Positions 1 through 8,595 of a stretch of DNA of 64,000 nt are shown here, in pieces (within the stretch, counting starts at the first letter, position 1; the number at the start of each line of letters is the position of its first letter). A program made the translations under genes and the position numbers. Source of the stretch: Paucimonas lemoignei. Lineage in GTDB: Bacteria; Pseudomonadota; Gammaproteobacteria; Burkholderiales; Burkholderiaceae_D. The stretch spans positions 1 to 64,000 of the forward strand of contig NZ_SLZQ01000007.1 of NCBI RefSeq assembly GCF_004342585.1, in the 5' to 3' direction. A model generated the notes under the pieces. It did no database searches. It was given only the letters and a program-made list of their open reading frames with translations, and was not told where the DNA came from.

Positions 1-35
1 TCCTTAAATTCCGGTGTAAATCTCGGCTTGTTCAT
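1..35 (-). CDS. IS3-family transposase OrfA, N-terminal end only (cut by window edge)
   Basis: On the minus strand an ATG at 35-33 opens a frame beginning MNKPRFTPEFK, the usual start of an IS3-family OrfA helix-turn-helix protein. A strong AGGAGG ribosome site lies about 8 bases upstream. OrfA provides the DNA-binding half of the transposase and is normally fused to the catalytic OrfB by frameshifting. Only 11 codons are inside the window, so intactness cannot be judged. Confidence 0.75.
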   Translation of the reverse strand, partial: MNKPRFTPEFK

Positions 36-55
36 TCACTTCCTCCTATGCTCAA

Positions 56-135
56 ATCATAGGCCGGAAATGTCTACCGAAGTGGGGCTAGTCCAATCAT
101 AGGCCGGAAATGTCTACCGAAGTGGGGCTAGTCCA
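56..135. repeat. Perfect 40-bp tandem duplication of an IS terminus
   Basis: Two identical 40-base units (56-95 and 96-135) lie immediately upstream of the OrfA start. Read on the minus strand each begins TGGACTAGCCCCACTTCGGT, which has the TG start and CCCC block of an IS3-type inverted-repeat end. The inner copy is probably the genuine left end; the outer copy is a duplicated terminus. One copy per IS end is normal, so this is a rearrangement product. Confidence 0.8.
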
Positions 136-175
136 TATAGGGCTCGGAAGTGTCTACGAAACTAGGGGCGATTCA
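136..175. mobile_element. Third, diverged IS-end-like sequence bordering the insertion
   Basis: Read on the minus strand from 175 this segment starts TGAATCGCCCCTAGTTTCGT and continues with GTAGACACTTCC, matching the neighbouring 40-base repeats in the CCCC and TAGACA.TTCC positions but differing elsewhere. It looks like the terminus of a related IS3-like element. Its outer edge at 175 coincides with the point where the IS481-type reading frame stops resembling its family. Confidence 0.6.
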
Positions 176-249
176 ACATTGCCTAGCTCAGCAGCCAGAT
201 TCAGCAAGCCAAGCTTGTGTTTGATGACGTTCTGAGGAACACTACTCAT
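176..249 (-). pseudogene. IS481-family transposase remnant (first ~24 codons)
   Basis: An ATG at 249-247, preceded by GGAGT, opens a frame reading MSSVPQNVIKHKLGLLNLAA followed by ELGNV. This is the characteristic start of IS481-family transposases. After GNV the family normally continues SKAC, but here the frame enters the IS3-like end and stops at TAG within 16 codons. The gene was therefore broken by the insertion, and only its 5' end is visible. Confidence 0.75.
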
Positions 250-384
250 GGGGTTACTCCTTGGTGCTATTAGCGCAGATTGATAAAGATTCGCACCTCT
301 ATCAAACCGGGTAACCCCACCCTTTGGCAAGGTCTTTCTGTCAGATCAAGTCAGAACTACTACAGTTTATTTGGCTCAAATTTT
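250..384. other. Non-coding flank of the IS481 remnant
   Basis: This stretch holds the upstream region of the broken IS481 transposase. It contains an 8-base inverted repeat, GGGGTTAC at 250-257 and GTAACCCC at 311-318. These could be part of the element's terminal region, but I cannot place the exact IS481 end. No other gene is visible before moaC. Confidence 0.5.
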
Positions 385-903
385 TTAACTAGCTTTGCCC
401 CAATTTCCTGATTTCCCCCCTTGCTTCTCCATGACTCGGATATCGTTTATTCTCATCCCCCGATCCACCGCCTTGCACATATCATAAATAGTCAATAACC
501 CAACCTGCACCGCCGTCAGTGCCTCCATCTCCACACCGGTCTTGCCGTAATTTTCAACTTGAGCAGTGCATGTAACACTCGAAGTCTCCACATCCACCTC
601 AAACTCCACGGCTACCTTCGTCAGCGCCAGCGGATGGCACAATGGAATCAAATCACTAGTCCGCTTGGCACCCATAATCGCCGCAATCCGCGCCACCCCC
701 AGCACATCTCCTTTTTTTGCGCTACCGGATTGAATAATCGCTAGCGTCTCCGGCTTCATGCGAATACTCCCCGATGCCACTGCAATCCGGTGAGTTTCAG
801 CCTTGGCTCCGACATCCACCATATGCGCCTGCCCGCTAGCGTCAAAATGGGTCAAGCCCTGATTTAACTCAATCACGTCATCATCTGTTTTTTTGCTGTC
901 CAT
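385..903 (-). CDS. moaC: Cyclic pyranopterin monophosphate synthase MoaC
   Basis: 172-residue cytoplasmic enzyme of molybdenum cofactor synthesis; with MoaA it converts GTP through 3',8-cyclo-GTP to cyclic pyranopterin monophosphate. Visible signatures are LCHP (88-91), [10 protein letters not shown] (120-129) and [10 protein letters not shown] (141-150). Lys64, His90, Asp141 and Lys144 align, by a constant offset, with the catalytic residues known in E. coli MoaC. The ATG at 903 gives the family-standard length; a longer frame would run into the divergent neighbour. The ribosome site is weak. It stands alone here, divergent from the bepA-like gene, with no other moa genes in the window. Confidence 0.95.
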   Translation of the reverse strand: MDSKKTDDDVIELNQGLTHFDASGQAHMVDVGAKAETHRIAVASGSIRMKPETLAIIQSGSAKKGDVLGVARIAAIMGAKRTSDLIPLCHPLALTKVAVEFEVDVETSSVTCTAQVENYGKTGVEMEALTAVQVGLLTIYDMCKAVDRGMRINDIRVMEKQGGKSGNWGKAS

Positions 904-959
904 AAGTAACAAAATATGAAGTTGCTTGAACGATTCCCAAGTGCAGGTATCATAACACC

Positions 960-2489
960 GTGAATTCCGCTCCCATTTTCCCACACGAGTCGCCCCGCCG
1001 CGCATGGCGGTTAAGGGCCGTTGCTGCCGCAACGCTCGCTTGCGCCACGATTTTTCAGGCAGCTACGGTGCCGTCTGCCAGCTTCGCCCAGAACCTTCCC
1101 AGTCTCGGCGACACCGAGCGGCAAGAGCTGTCGCCCATCATGGAGCGCCGCCTTGGCGAGGAAATCATGCGCGATGTGCGGCGTGACAGAGATTACCTGG
1201 ATGACCCCGTCGTGCTGGAATACCTGAACAATTTCGGTTCTTCGCTTGTGTCGGTGCGACCGGATGCGCGTGGCGAGGCCGGGTACGATTTCTTTTTCTT
1301 TGCCGTGCGCGATCCATCGCTCAACGCCTTCGCCTTACCTGGCGGTTTCATCGGCGTGCATTCTGCCCTGGTATTAGCCGCGCAATCGGAATCCGAACTC
1401 GCTTCCGTGCTTTCCCATGAAATCGGTCATGTCGCCCAGCGTCATATCGCCCGCATGCTTGGAAGACAGCGTCAGGATGCGCTGTTGCCGTTGGCTGGCA
1501 TGATCCTGGCGGCGCTGGCGTCTCGCTCCAGCAGCGATGCCTCGGCTGCGCTGCTCATGGGTAGCGAAGGCGTCGCCTTGCAACGCCAACTCAATTTCAG
1601 CCGTGAAGCCGAGCGCGAGGCCGATCGCGTCGGCCTGCAAATCATGAAGGATGCCGGGTTCGACACGTCGGGCATGATTGCTTTCTTCGGCCGCATGCAA
1701 AATTCGACGCGCGCCTACAGCGACGGCGTGCCGGCCTTCCTGCGTTCGCACCCGCTGACGACGGAGCGTATCGCCGATATCCAGGACCGCACCCGCGGTC
1801 TGCGTTACAAGCAACGCGCCGACAGCCTGGATTTTCACCTGGTACGCGCTCGCCTGCGCTTGCTGCAGGACAGTACGGCGCAGGGTTTGCGCGAAGCGGC
1901 GGAAGCATTCGAAGGTTTGCTCGCCCAGAAAACCCGTAATCAAACCATCGCCGGGAAATATGGCCAGGCTTTGCTGGCGTTCAGGCAGCGCGATATCGGG
2001 CGTGCGCAGGAATTGCTGTCAGAAGCCCGCGCAGCGCTGCCGCAAGGGATGAAGCCCAGTTCCATTCTCGCCAGCCTTGCCATTGAATTGAAACTGGCGG
2101 CCAACCAGTCGGCAGAGGCGGTAAAGGAAGCCGAGGCAGCGCGGACACAGTTTCCGCTGTCGCGCGGCATTGCCCACTTGTATGCCGACGCATTGACGGC
2201 GGCAGGAAGAAACGATGATGCCGTACGCTTCCTGCGCGATCAGGCGCAGTTGTACCGGCGCGAGCCGGAATTGCAGGAGCGGCTCGCCAAGGCCTATGCT
2301 GCACAGGGCAAGCAGGCCTTGCAGCACATCGCGCTGGCCGAGAATTATGCAATGGTGGGCAGTCTGTCGTCGGCGCTGGACCAGCTCAATATCGCGCGCC
2401 GTGCGCCGGACGCGACCTTCTATGACCAGTCATTGATCGATGCGCGCGAACGGGAGTGGCAGGCGCGGTTCAAGGAAGAAATGAAGTAA
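960..2489 (+). CDS. bepA: Periplasmic M48 metalloprotease with TPR tail (BepA-like)
   Basis: 509-residue exported zinc protease of the BepA/YfgC type, which helps assemble or degrade outer-membrane proteins such as LptD and works with the BAM complex. The N-terminus (about 1-43) is a signal peptide ending SFA-QN. HEIGH at 153-157 is the zinc-binding catalytic motif, and the third ligand lies in the EREAD segment near residue 216. The rest is alpha-helical and TPR-like. Translation appears to start at GTG 960 with only a weak ribosome site; no in-frame ATG precedes the signal peptide. It is divergent from moaC by 56 bases. A second M48 peptidase lies at 32598, but that one is membrane anchored and lacks the TPR tail. 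Confidence 0.85.
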   Translation: MNSAPIFPHESPRRAWRLRAVAAATLACATIFQAATVPSASFAQNLPSLGDTERQELSPIMERRLGEEIMRDVRRDRDYLDDPVVLEYLNNFGSSLVSVRPDARGEAGYDFFFFAVRDPSLNAFALPGGFIGVHSALVLAAQSESELASVLSHEIGHVAQRHIARMLGRQRQDALLPLAGMILAALASRSSSDASAALLMGSEGVALQRQLNFSREAEREADRVGLQIMKDAGFDTSGMIAFFGRMQNSTRAYSDGVPAFLRSHPLTTERIADIQDRTRGLRYKQRADSLDFHLVRARLRLLQDSTAQGLREAAEAFEGLLAQKTRNQTIAGKYGQALLAFRQRDIGRAQELLSEARAALPQGMKPSSILASLAIELKLAANQSAEAVKEAEAARTQFPLSRGIAHLYADALTAAGRNDDAVRFLRDQAQLYRREPELQERLAKAYAAQGKQALQHIALAENYAMVGSLSSALDQLNIARRAPDATFYDQSLIDAREREWQARFKEEMK

Positions 2490-2600
2490 AGCCGCAGCCG
2501 TTAACCTGCCAGGCATACGGCTACCAGAGATGCGGACATGGACTTCATGAGTGACAGGCATTCAGGCAGGAGCGCTGCACAGTGCGCTAACTGAAAATGG

Positions 2601-3206
2601 TTAGGCCCGCGGTTGCGGATTGAATCCAAAGTGCGAGGAAAGCGCCGCACGTGCAATCCGCTTGATTGGCAACATCCTGTCGCCATTGCGCAAATAAAGG
2701 GGACTCTCATCTTCCGACGTTGTCGTCAGCCACTCCATCAATTCTTCGTCGCTGGCGGCAAGCTCGCCGGATTCGCCGCTGCGCAAAAATCCCAGGCATT
2801 GCGCCATGTCGCGATCATCGATCTGCGCAACGATGTCGCCGGCTTGCAGGATCAGCAAACCGTCTTCATTCATCCAGGCCGTATCGATTTTTTCCAACGG
2901 GTCCCCGGTGTGCAGTAAGAACCTTCCTGGCTGATCGAGGCGGGCGATATAAGGTGTGGCTTCGAGATCGACATACACCCGCTGAGGGCCATTCTGAAAA
3001 TACCAGCGGCCGTGTTCGTCGTGCGTGTAGTTGCGATTGATGAAGCTGAGCAGCGCGGCATTATTGATGCGGTCGCCGGGCAGCTTGTTTGCCTGCGCGC
3101 GTTCATCGCGCATGCGCCATCCGCCGCGCGCATCGAGCGCTAGCCAACCGTAGCAGTACGGCACATTCGGCCACTTGGCCATGGCTAGTCTGACGATCTC
3201 ATCCAT
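2601..3206 (-). CDS. Conserved protein of unknown function (Burkholderiales DUF family)
   Basis: 201 residues with no signal peptide or membrane segment, so probably cytoplasmic. The opening MDEIVRLAMAKWPNVPYCYG and the YFQNGPQRVYV stretch mark a small conserved family of unknown function that I associate with Burkholderiales (DUF2944-like; the DUF number is from memory and not certain). ATG at 3206 is preceded by AGGA. It lies 60 bases downstream of yheT on the same strand and may be the last gene of that transcription unit. No catalytic motif is recognisable, and I assign no function. Confidence 0.7.
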   Translation of the reverse strand: MDEIVRLAMAKWPNVPYCYGWLALDARGGWRMRDERAQANKLPGDRINNAALLSFINRNYTHDEHGRWYFQNGPQRVYVDLEATPYIARLDQPGRFLLHTGDPLEKIDTAWMNEDGLLILQAGDIVAQIDDRDMAQCLGFLRSGESGELAASDEELMEWLTTTSEDESPLYLRNGDRMLPIKRIARAALSSHFGFNPQPRA

Positions 3207-3266
3207 GGGGCTATCCTACACCACTGCGCGAAAATCGGTTGGCTAAAGCCTTGGCAAACAAATCGC

Positions 3267-4256
3267 CTAAGCGGCGACTGCAACTTCGGCAGAAGAGGTA
3301 TTTTCAGTCAGGAAGCGAATCATCCGCTGTGGCAGCCAGTCAATGCGTCCAGGGAAAGGTCCGGTGGCAAAGCCGACGTGTCCGCCATGTTCCGGAAATT
3401 CCAGCGTAACGGTGGAAGAAGCTTTTTGCGGGAGGTAACTCGCCGGCAAAAACGGGTCGTTCTGCGCGTTCATCACCAAGGTTGGGATGGTGATGTCTTC
3501 AAGAATATGGATGGCGCTGGCGCGATGCCAGTAATCCTCGGTATTGCGATAGCCATGCAGCGGCGCCGTGACGACATTGTCGAAGTCGTACAGGTTGCGT
3601 GAAGCGAGCAAGGTTTTCCGATCAAACAGGCCGGGGAATTGATCGAGTTTGGCGAGGCATTTCGGCTTCAGGGTGTTGAGGAACATCCTGGTGTAAATCA
3701 TGTTGAGGCCACGCGAGAGCGCGCTGCCACCGCCGGCCAGGTTCAGCGGGGCCGACACGGCGCAGGCCGCATCGACGAACTCCGCCTGGTGCTGCGATTC
3801 ACCGATCCAGCGCAGCAAGGCGTTGGCGCCCAGCGATACGCCGCAGGCATAGAAATGCGAGCTGCCGCGCGCATCGGCAATTGTTTTCGTGCGCCGCAGG
3901 ATCCAGTCGACTTCAGCCGCATCGCCGGAATGGTAAAAGCGCGGCGCGCGGTTCAATTCGCCTGAACAACCACGGAAATGCGGCACAACGCCCGACCAGC
4001 CAAGCGCGGCAAGATGGGCCATCAGGGCGCGGCTGTAATGGCTGGATGACGAACCTTCCAGGCCATGGAATAAGACAACAAATGGTTTTCCGGGCTGGCC
4101 GTCGAGAAAATCGACGTCGATGAAGTCGCCATCGGGCGTGTCCCAGCGTTCCCGTCTGAATGCCACGGTAGGCTTGGTAATCAGTTTGGCCGTATAGATG
4201 GTTTGCAGATGTCCGCCCGGTAGCCACCACGGTGCATGGTATGCAGGGGAATTCAA
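3267..4256 (-). CDS. yheT: Alpha/beta hydrolase, YheT family
   Basis: 329-residue predicted esterase/hydrolase of the YheT (UPF0017) family; the natural substrate is unknown. The N-terminal family signature WWLPGGHLQTIY is at 10-21, the oxyanion segment HGLEG at 64-68, the nucleophile Ser141 in GVSLG, and the likely Asp267 (NAQNDPF) and His293 (GGHVGF) complete the triad. The start appears to be TTG at 4256, because the family signature begins only 9 residues later; it overlaps the upstream gene's TGA in a 4-base TTGA junction, implying translational coupling. It belongs to a minus-strand series with the zinc-finger and SnoaL-like genes. Confidence 0.88.
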   Translation of the reverse strand: MNSPAYHAPWWLPGGHLQTIYTAKLITKPTVAFRRERWDTPDGDFIDVDFLDGQPGKPFVVLFHGLEGSSSSHYSRALMAHLAALGWSGVVPHFRGCSGELNRAPRFYHSGDAAEVDWILRRTKTIADARGSSHFYACGVSLGANALLRWIGESQHQAEFVDAACAVSAPLNLAGGGSALSRGLNMIYTRMFLNTLKPKCLAKLDQFPGLFDRKTLLASRNLYDFDNVVTAPLHGYRNTEDYWHRASAIHILEDITIPTLVMNAQNDPFLPASYLPQKASSTVTLEFPEHGGHVGFATGPFPGRIDWLPQRMIRFLTENTSSAEVAVAA

Positions 4257-4684
4257 TGCAGCACCGGCGCGTTGATGGGGGATTCCGGCATTTTGCCGGG
4301 CGCGACGCTGGCATGGCGCATGGCCAGCCGCCAGCCGCGCGGCGTCTTCAGGTAGACGTTGCTCGCCAGGATGTGACGTTCTTCGCCTTCCTTCGGACCT
4401 TGCATGACATCCTCGACCAGGCTGTGCACGGCAGTCATCATGTTATGCACCGCATGTAGCTGCACGGGGCGGATATGCAAGCCGCCGCGCTCGAAGATCA
4501 CTTCCCACGAAGCGCGGATGGCGGCATGGCCGATCAGGCGCGGCGCGCCAGGATGCACGCAAACGATTTCTTCATCCTCGGCCCACAAGGCCATCAGGGC
4601 GTCGAGGTCGGCGTGGTCGAGGGCGTCGTAGAAGGCAGCCTCGATTTCTTCCACGGTGCCCAGCAGTTTGCGTGATTTGGCCAT
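4253..4684 (-). CDS. SnoaL/NTF2-like fold protein (DUF4440 type)
   Basis: 143-residue single-domain protein of the nuclear-transport-factor-2/SnoaL superfamily. The pattern of an N-terminal helix followed by ALMALWAEDEEIVCVHPG and a later RHILASNVYLKTPRGWRLA is typical. Such proteins bind small ligands or act as isomerase-like folds, and the specific role is unknown. The start at ATG 4684 (MAKSRK) is chosen because AAGG lies upstream and a longer frame would overlap the preceding zinc-finger gene. Only 11 bases separate it from that gene, and its stop overlaps the yheT start. Confidence 0.75.
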   Translation of the reverse strand: MAKSRKLLGTVEEIEAAFYDALDHADLDALMALWAEDEEIVCVHPGAPRLIGHAAIRASWEVIFERGGLHIRPVQLHAVHNMMTAVHSLVEDVMQGPKEGEERHILASNVYLKTPRGWRLAMRHASVAPGKMPESPINAPVLH

Positions 4685-4695
4685 GACGCTATGCC

Positions 4696-4896
4696 TTAAT
4701 GGTGACCGACTTTCGCGCCGGGTTTGAGACGATATACCGTGCTGCAGTATGGGCATTTCGCCTCGCCGTTTTCCTGGAAGTCGAGGAAGATGCGCGGATG
4801 CGAAGACCACAGCGGCATGTTCGGGTTGGGGCAGTAGGCCGAGGTGTAGCTGGCGTCATCCAGATCCACTACTGTCACGTCAATCTTTTCAGTCAT
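4696..4896 (-). CDS. Small zinc-finger protein (zf-CHCC type)
   Basis: 66 residues. A C-x(n)-H...CPYC pattern (Cys22, then SSHPRIFLDF, then KCPYC near 48-51) matches the zf-CHCC family related to the NDUFS6 subunit of respiratory complex I. It probably binds one zinc ion; its bacterial function is not established. ATG at 4896 follows TGGAGA, a good ribosome site. It is first in a tight minus-strand cluster with the SnoaL-like gene and yheT. It lies 141 bases downstream of ilvE, a pairing I recall as common in Burkholderiales. Confidence 0.8.
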   Translation of the reverse strand: MTEKIDVTVVDLDDASYTSAYCPNPNMPLWSSHPRIFLDFQENGEAKCPYCSTVYRLKPGAKVGHH

Positions 4897-5037
4897 TCAC
4901 ATTCTCCAGGTTGCTTAATTAGATAAGAATTAGATAGGAATTACGCAAATCCGTCATGGCAAGATATGGCAAGGATCACAGTGCGAACACACAGTTAGTA
5001 ACCATCACGCTGCCAGAGTGGCTTTGCATAGCGTTAA

Positions 5038-5958
5038 TCAGACATGTGCCAGCCAGTGCTGATAGCGCGGGTCTTCGCCGGCGACGACTTTGAAAAACAG
5101 CTGTTGCAGTTTTTCCGTGACCTGGCCGCGGCTGCCGCTGCCGATCTGGCGGTTGTCGAGTTCGCGGATCGGCGTAATCTCGGCTGCGGTGCCGGTAAAG
5201 AAGGCTTCGTCGCAGCAGTACACCTCGTCGCGGGTGATGCGTTTCTCGATCACGTCAATGCCGTGGTCGCGCGCCAGGGTCAGCACGGCGTCGCGCGTGA
5301 TGCCATCCAGGCAGGAAGCGAGGTCCGGCGTGTACAGCTTGCCGTTCTTGATCATGAAGAAGTTCTCGCCCGAGCCTTCCGAGACATAGCCATCGGTATC
5401 GAGCAGCAATGCTTCATCATAGCCATCGGCGAGCGCTTCCTGATTCGCCAGGATGGAATTGATGTAATTGCCGGACGCTTTCGCGCGCACCAGCATGACG
5501 TTCGGATGGTGGCGCGCATAGGAAGAAGTCTTGACGCGGATACCCTTGCTCAAGCCTTCCTCGCCGAGGTAGGCTCCCCATTCCCAAGCGGCGACGGCGA
5601 CGTGGATCGTATTGCCCTTGGCGGAAACGCCCAGCTTTTCCGAGCCGATCCAGGCCAGCGGGCGGATGTAACAGGATTCGAGCTTGTTTTCGCGCACGAC
5701 CTGGCGCTGGGCTTCCATTACCGTCTCGAAATCAAACGGGATCTGCATCTGGAAGATCTTGGCCGAATTGAACAGGCGGCGGGTGTGTTCTTCCAGGCGG
5801 AAGATTGCCGTGCCCTGCGCCGTTTTATAGGCGCGCACGCCTTCGAACACCGCCATGCCGTAGTGGAGAGAATGCGTCAGGACATGGATTTTGGCATCGC
5901 GCCATTCGACCAGTTTGCCGTCTTGCCAGATTTTGCCGTCGCGATCGTCCATCGACAT
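5038..5958 (-). CDS. ilvE: Branched-chain amino acid aminotransferase
   Basis: 306-residue class IV aminotransferase catalysing the last, reversible transamination in leucine, isoleucine and valine synthesis with glutamate and 2-oxoglutarate; PLP dependent and cytoplasmic. Lys160 in VRAKASGNY is the expected PLP lysine, and YVSEGSGENFF and GITRDAVLTLA are family signatures. Start ATG 5958 (MSMDDRDGK) is preceded by GGAG. It is divergent from azlCD, a branched-chain amino acid exporter, with 143 bases between the starts, so synthesis and export of these amino acids may share control. Confidence 0.95.
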   Translation of the reverse strand: MSMDDRDGKIWQDGKLVEWRDAKIHVLTHSLHYGMAVFEGVRAYKTAQGTAIFRLEEHTRRLFNSAKIFQMQIPFDFETVMEAQRQVVRENKLESCYIRPLAWIGSEKLGVSAKGNTIHVAVAAWEWGAYLGEEGLSKGIRVKTSSYARHHPNVMLVRAKASGNYINSILANQEALADGYDEALLLDTDGYVSEGSGENFFMIKNGKLYTPDLASCLDGITRDAVLTLARDHGIDVIEKRITRDEVYCCDEAFFTGTAAEITPIRELDNRQIGSGSRGQVTEKLQQLFFKVVAGEDPRYQHWLAHV

Positions 5959-6101
5959 GACTATTCTCCAGATAACATTTTTGCGAAAGTCAGATTTTAC
6001 CTGATAGAGGCTTGAAAGAATCCGGCAGAAATTCGGCATCCCCGGTAAAATGATTCCGTACGTCAACATTTTTATGTCAATGCCGGAGGAGACTAACGGC
6101 G

Positions 6102-6914
6102 TTGCGTCGGATTTTTGCGCTCATTGGCTTTACTTGCCGTGCGCAGCAGTTGGAAGGTATGGGCAAATTGACAATCGGGCTGCCGGATCATCTCGTCCCG
6201 GCAGCAGAGCGGGAATCATTCCGCCAGGCAGTGGCGGATAGCGCGCCGGCCATGGCGGGGATTTTCGCCTGGGGCATGGTGACGGCGATGGCCATGCTCA
6301 AAGCCGGCTTGACGGCCGGGCAGGCGCTGGGCATGACCTTCATCGTGTTTGCCGGCTCGGCTCAACTGGCTTGCCTGCCGCTCATCATCGCCAATGCTTC
6401 CGTCTGGATCGTCTTTGCCACTGCGCTGGTGGTGAATCTCCGCTTCGTCATCTTCTCTGCCTCGATGGGGCCGCATCTCTCGCATCTGCCCTGGTATAAG
6501 CGGCTTTGGCACGGCTACCTGAACGGCGACCTGACCATGGCGCTGTTTTCCCAGCGCTTCCCACCGCATACACAGCCTGAGCGCCGCGGTAAGGAAGGAT
6601 ACGCTGCCGGCGTCAACTATATGAACTGGTGCGCCTGGCAAATCGGCTCGGTGCTGGGCATTGTCCTGGCGAGCCAGATTCCCCAAAGCTGGGGCATCGC
6701 CTTTGCCGGAACGCTGGCCTTGCTGGCCGTGCTGATTCCCTTGACCATGAATGCTGCCGCGCTGGCCGGTGTCGTCGTCGCCGCTGCGTTGGCGGTACTG
6801 ACCGTGCACTGGCCGTATCGGCTCGGACTTCTGGCAGCACTGATTGCCGGCATGGTGGCGGCGATGGCGGTGGATAAGCTGATTGGGCGGCGTGAAAAGA
6901 AAGAGCAGACATGA
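6102..6914 (+). CDS. azlC: AzlC family branched-chain amino acid export protein, large subunit
   Basis: 270-residue integral membrane protein of the AzlC/YgaZ family, which with AzlD exports branched-chain amino acids or analogues. The MTFIVFAGSAQLA segment and repeated hydrophobic helices are diagnostic. A TTG at 6102 has a strong GGAGGAG site 10 bases upstream and gives the full length. An ATG at 6159 is the alternative; it removes an odd N-terminal extension but has a poorly spaced ribosome site, so the start is unsettled. The stop overlaps azlD by ATGA. Confidence 0.85.
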   Translation: MRRIFALIGFTCRAQQLEGMGKLTIGLPDHLVPAAERESFRQAVADSAPAMAGIFAWGMVTAMAMLKAGLTAGQALGMTFIVFAGSAQLACLPLIIANASVWIVFATALVVNLRFVIFSASMGPHLSHLPWYKRLWHGYLNGDLTMALFSQRFPPHTQPERRGKEGYAAGVNYMNWCAWQIGSVLGIVLASQIPQSWGIAFAGTLALLAVLIPLTMNAAALAGVVVAAALAVLTVHWPYRLGLLAALIAGMVAAMAVDKLIGRREKKEQT

Positions 6915-7246
6915 CTGCGACCGATGTCTGGATTTCCATTGCGCTGATGTTCGTTGCCACCCTGGCGACACGCAGCTCCTTTTTCATGTTGGGCGATGCC
7001 GTCAAGTTGCCGGGCTGGGCAAAGCATGCCTTGCGTTATGCACCGGCGACGGCCTTGGCGGCGACGATCGCGCCTGACTTGCTGATGATGCCTGACCCTT
7101 CCGGAAATATGGCATTGGCACTAATGAATCCGAAGTTATTGGCTGGATTAGGCGCCGCGCTATTTTTTGTTGTCAAAAAGCATATGCTGGGCACGATTAT
7201 GGTCGGAATGGCCTTGTTTACAATATTGCGGCAAGTCATGGCTTGA
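6911..7246 (+). CDS. azlD: AzlD family branched-chain amino acid export protein, small subunit
   Basis: 111-residue membrane protein with about three or four hydrophobic helices, the small partner of AzlC. The TRSSFF and LRYAPATALAATIAP segments match the AzlD/YgaH family. The ATG overlaps the azlC stop codon (ATGA at 6911-6914), which indicates translational coupling and a fixed stoichiometry. The next gene, pgk, starts 97 bases later. Confidence 0.88.
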   Translation: MTATDVWISIALMFVATLATRSSFFMLGDAVKLPGWAKHALRYAPATALAATIAPDLLMMPDPSGNMALALMNPKLLAGLGAALFFVVKKHMLGTIMVGMALFTILRQVMA

Positions 7247-7343
7247 GCCGCCCGTCAATGCTGCTAATCAAGCATGGCTTTTTTGCAGGGTCGTGGTGGG
7301 GTAAAATGCTGGTTTTTCCATTTTTCGCCATTCACGGGGATCT

Positions 7344-8537
7344 ATGCAATTCAAACGCCTGAGCGATTTGTGCGCCAACCAGCAACTGCAGGGCAAGCGC
7401 GTCTTCATCCGCGCTGACTTGAACGTGCCGCAGGACGATGCCGGCAATATCACCGAAGATACCCGCATTCGCGCTTCTGTTCCAGCTATCCGCATGGCGC
7501 TCGACGCCGGCGCCGCCGTCATGGTGACGTCCCACCTGGGCCGCCCTACCGAGGGCGAAATGAAGCCGGAAGATACCCTCGCGCCGATCGCCTCGCGCCT
7601 GTCCGAACTGCTGGGCCAGCCGGTCGAGCTGCGCCAGAACTGGGTCGATGGCGTGGAAGTCGCGCCGGGCCAGGTCGTCTTGCTGGAAAACTGCCGCGTC
7701 AACAAGGGCGAGAAAAAGAATAGCGACGAGCTGGCGCAAAAAATGGCGCAGCTGTGCGACGTGTACGTCAATGACGCATTCGGCACCGCGCATCGTGCCG
7801 AGGCTACGACCCATGGCATCGCCAAGTTTGCGCCGGTGGCTTGCGCCGGTCCTTTGCTGGCTGCCGAACTCGATGCGCTGGGCAAGGCACTGGGCCAGCC
7901 GGCGCGTCCGCTGGTGGCGATCGTCGCCGGCTCCAAGGTGTCGACCAAGCTGTCGATCCTGGAATCGCTGGCCGACAAGGTCGATAATCTGATCGTCGGC
8001 GGCGGCATTGCCAATACCTTCATGCTGGCGGCTGGTCTGAAGATCGGGAAATCGCTGGCCGAGCCGGATCTGCTGGATGACGCCAAGCGCATCATCGAGA
8101 AAATGGCCGCGCGCGGCGCTTCCGTGCCCATCCCGGGCGACGTGGTCTGCGCCAAGGAATTCGCGCCGACCGCGGCTGCGACGACCAAGGCAGTCGCCGA
8201 CGTGGCTGACGACGACATGATTCTGGACATCGGCCCGCAAACCGCAGCACAACTGGCACAGCAACTGAGCGCCGCCGGCACCATCGTCTGGAACGGCCCG
8301 GTCGGCGTATTTGAATTCGACCAGTTCGCCAACGGCACCAAGACATTGGCGCAGGCGATTGCCGATTCCAAGGCATTCTCCATCGCTGGTGGCGGCGATA
8401 CCCTGGCAGCGATTGCCAAGTACAACATCGCTGACAAGGTTGGCTATATTTCCACCGGCGGTGGCGCCTTCCTGGAATTTTTGGAAGGCAAAGTCTTGCC
8501 GGCTGTGGCGATTTTGCAGGAACGTGCAGCAAATTAA
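7344..8537 (+). CDS. pgk: Phosphoglycerate kinase
   Basis: 397-residue glycolytic/gluconeogenic kinase interconverting 1,3-bisphosphoglycerate plus ADP with 3-phosphoglycerate plus ATP in the cytoplasm. RADLNVP, TSHLGRP and [11 protein letters not shown] in the N-domain bind phosphoglycerate; GGGDTLAA near the C-terminus binds nucleotide phosphate. Length is standard. A GGGGA site precedes ATG 7344. It is followed by a strong intrinsic terminator and then pyk, so glycolytic genes are clustered but partly insulated. Confidence 0.97.
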   Translation: MQFKRLSDLCANQQLQGKRVFIRADLNVPQDDAGNITEDTRIRASVPAIRMALDAGAAVMVTSHLGRPTEGEMKPEDTLAPIASRLSELLGQPVELRQNWVDGVEVAPGQVVLLENCRVNKGEKKNSDELAQKMAQLCDVYVNDAFGTAHRAEATTHGIAKFAPVACAGPLLAAELDALGKALGQPARPLVAIVAGSKVSTKLSILESLADKVDNLIVGGGIANTFMLAAGLKIGKSLAEPDLLDDAKRIIEKMAARGASVPIPGDVVCAKEFAPTAAATTKAVADVADDDMILDIGPQTAAQLAQQLSAAGTIVWNGPVGVFEFDQFANGTKTLAQAIADSKAFSIAGGGDTLAAIAKYNIADKVGYISTGGGAFLEFLEGKVLPAVAILQERAAN

Positions 8538-8543
8538 ACGAAG

Positions 8544-8577
8544 AGGGCGCACTTCGGTGCGCCCTGTAATTTTTAAA
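8544..8577 (+). terminator. Intrinsic terminator after pgk
   Basis: A perfect 9-bp stem, AGGGCGCAC with GTGCGCCCT, closed by a TTCG tetraloop (8553-8556), is followed by GTAATTTTTAA. It begins 6 bases after the pgk stop. The UUCG-type loop makes it especially stable. Confidence 0.9.
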
Positions 8578-8595
8578 TTGGATCTTCATACCTGA

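Noticed and set aside
5044..6015. Long plus-strand frame opposite ilvE
   Set aside because: It is a shadow of the clear aminotransferase gene and carries no motif of its own.
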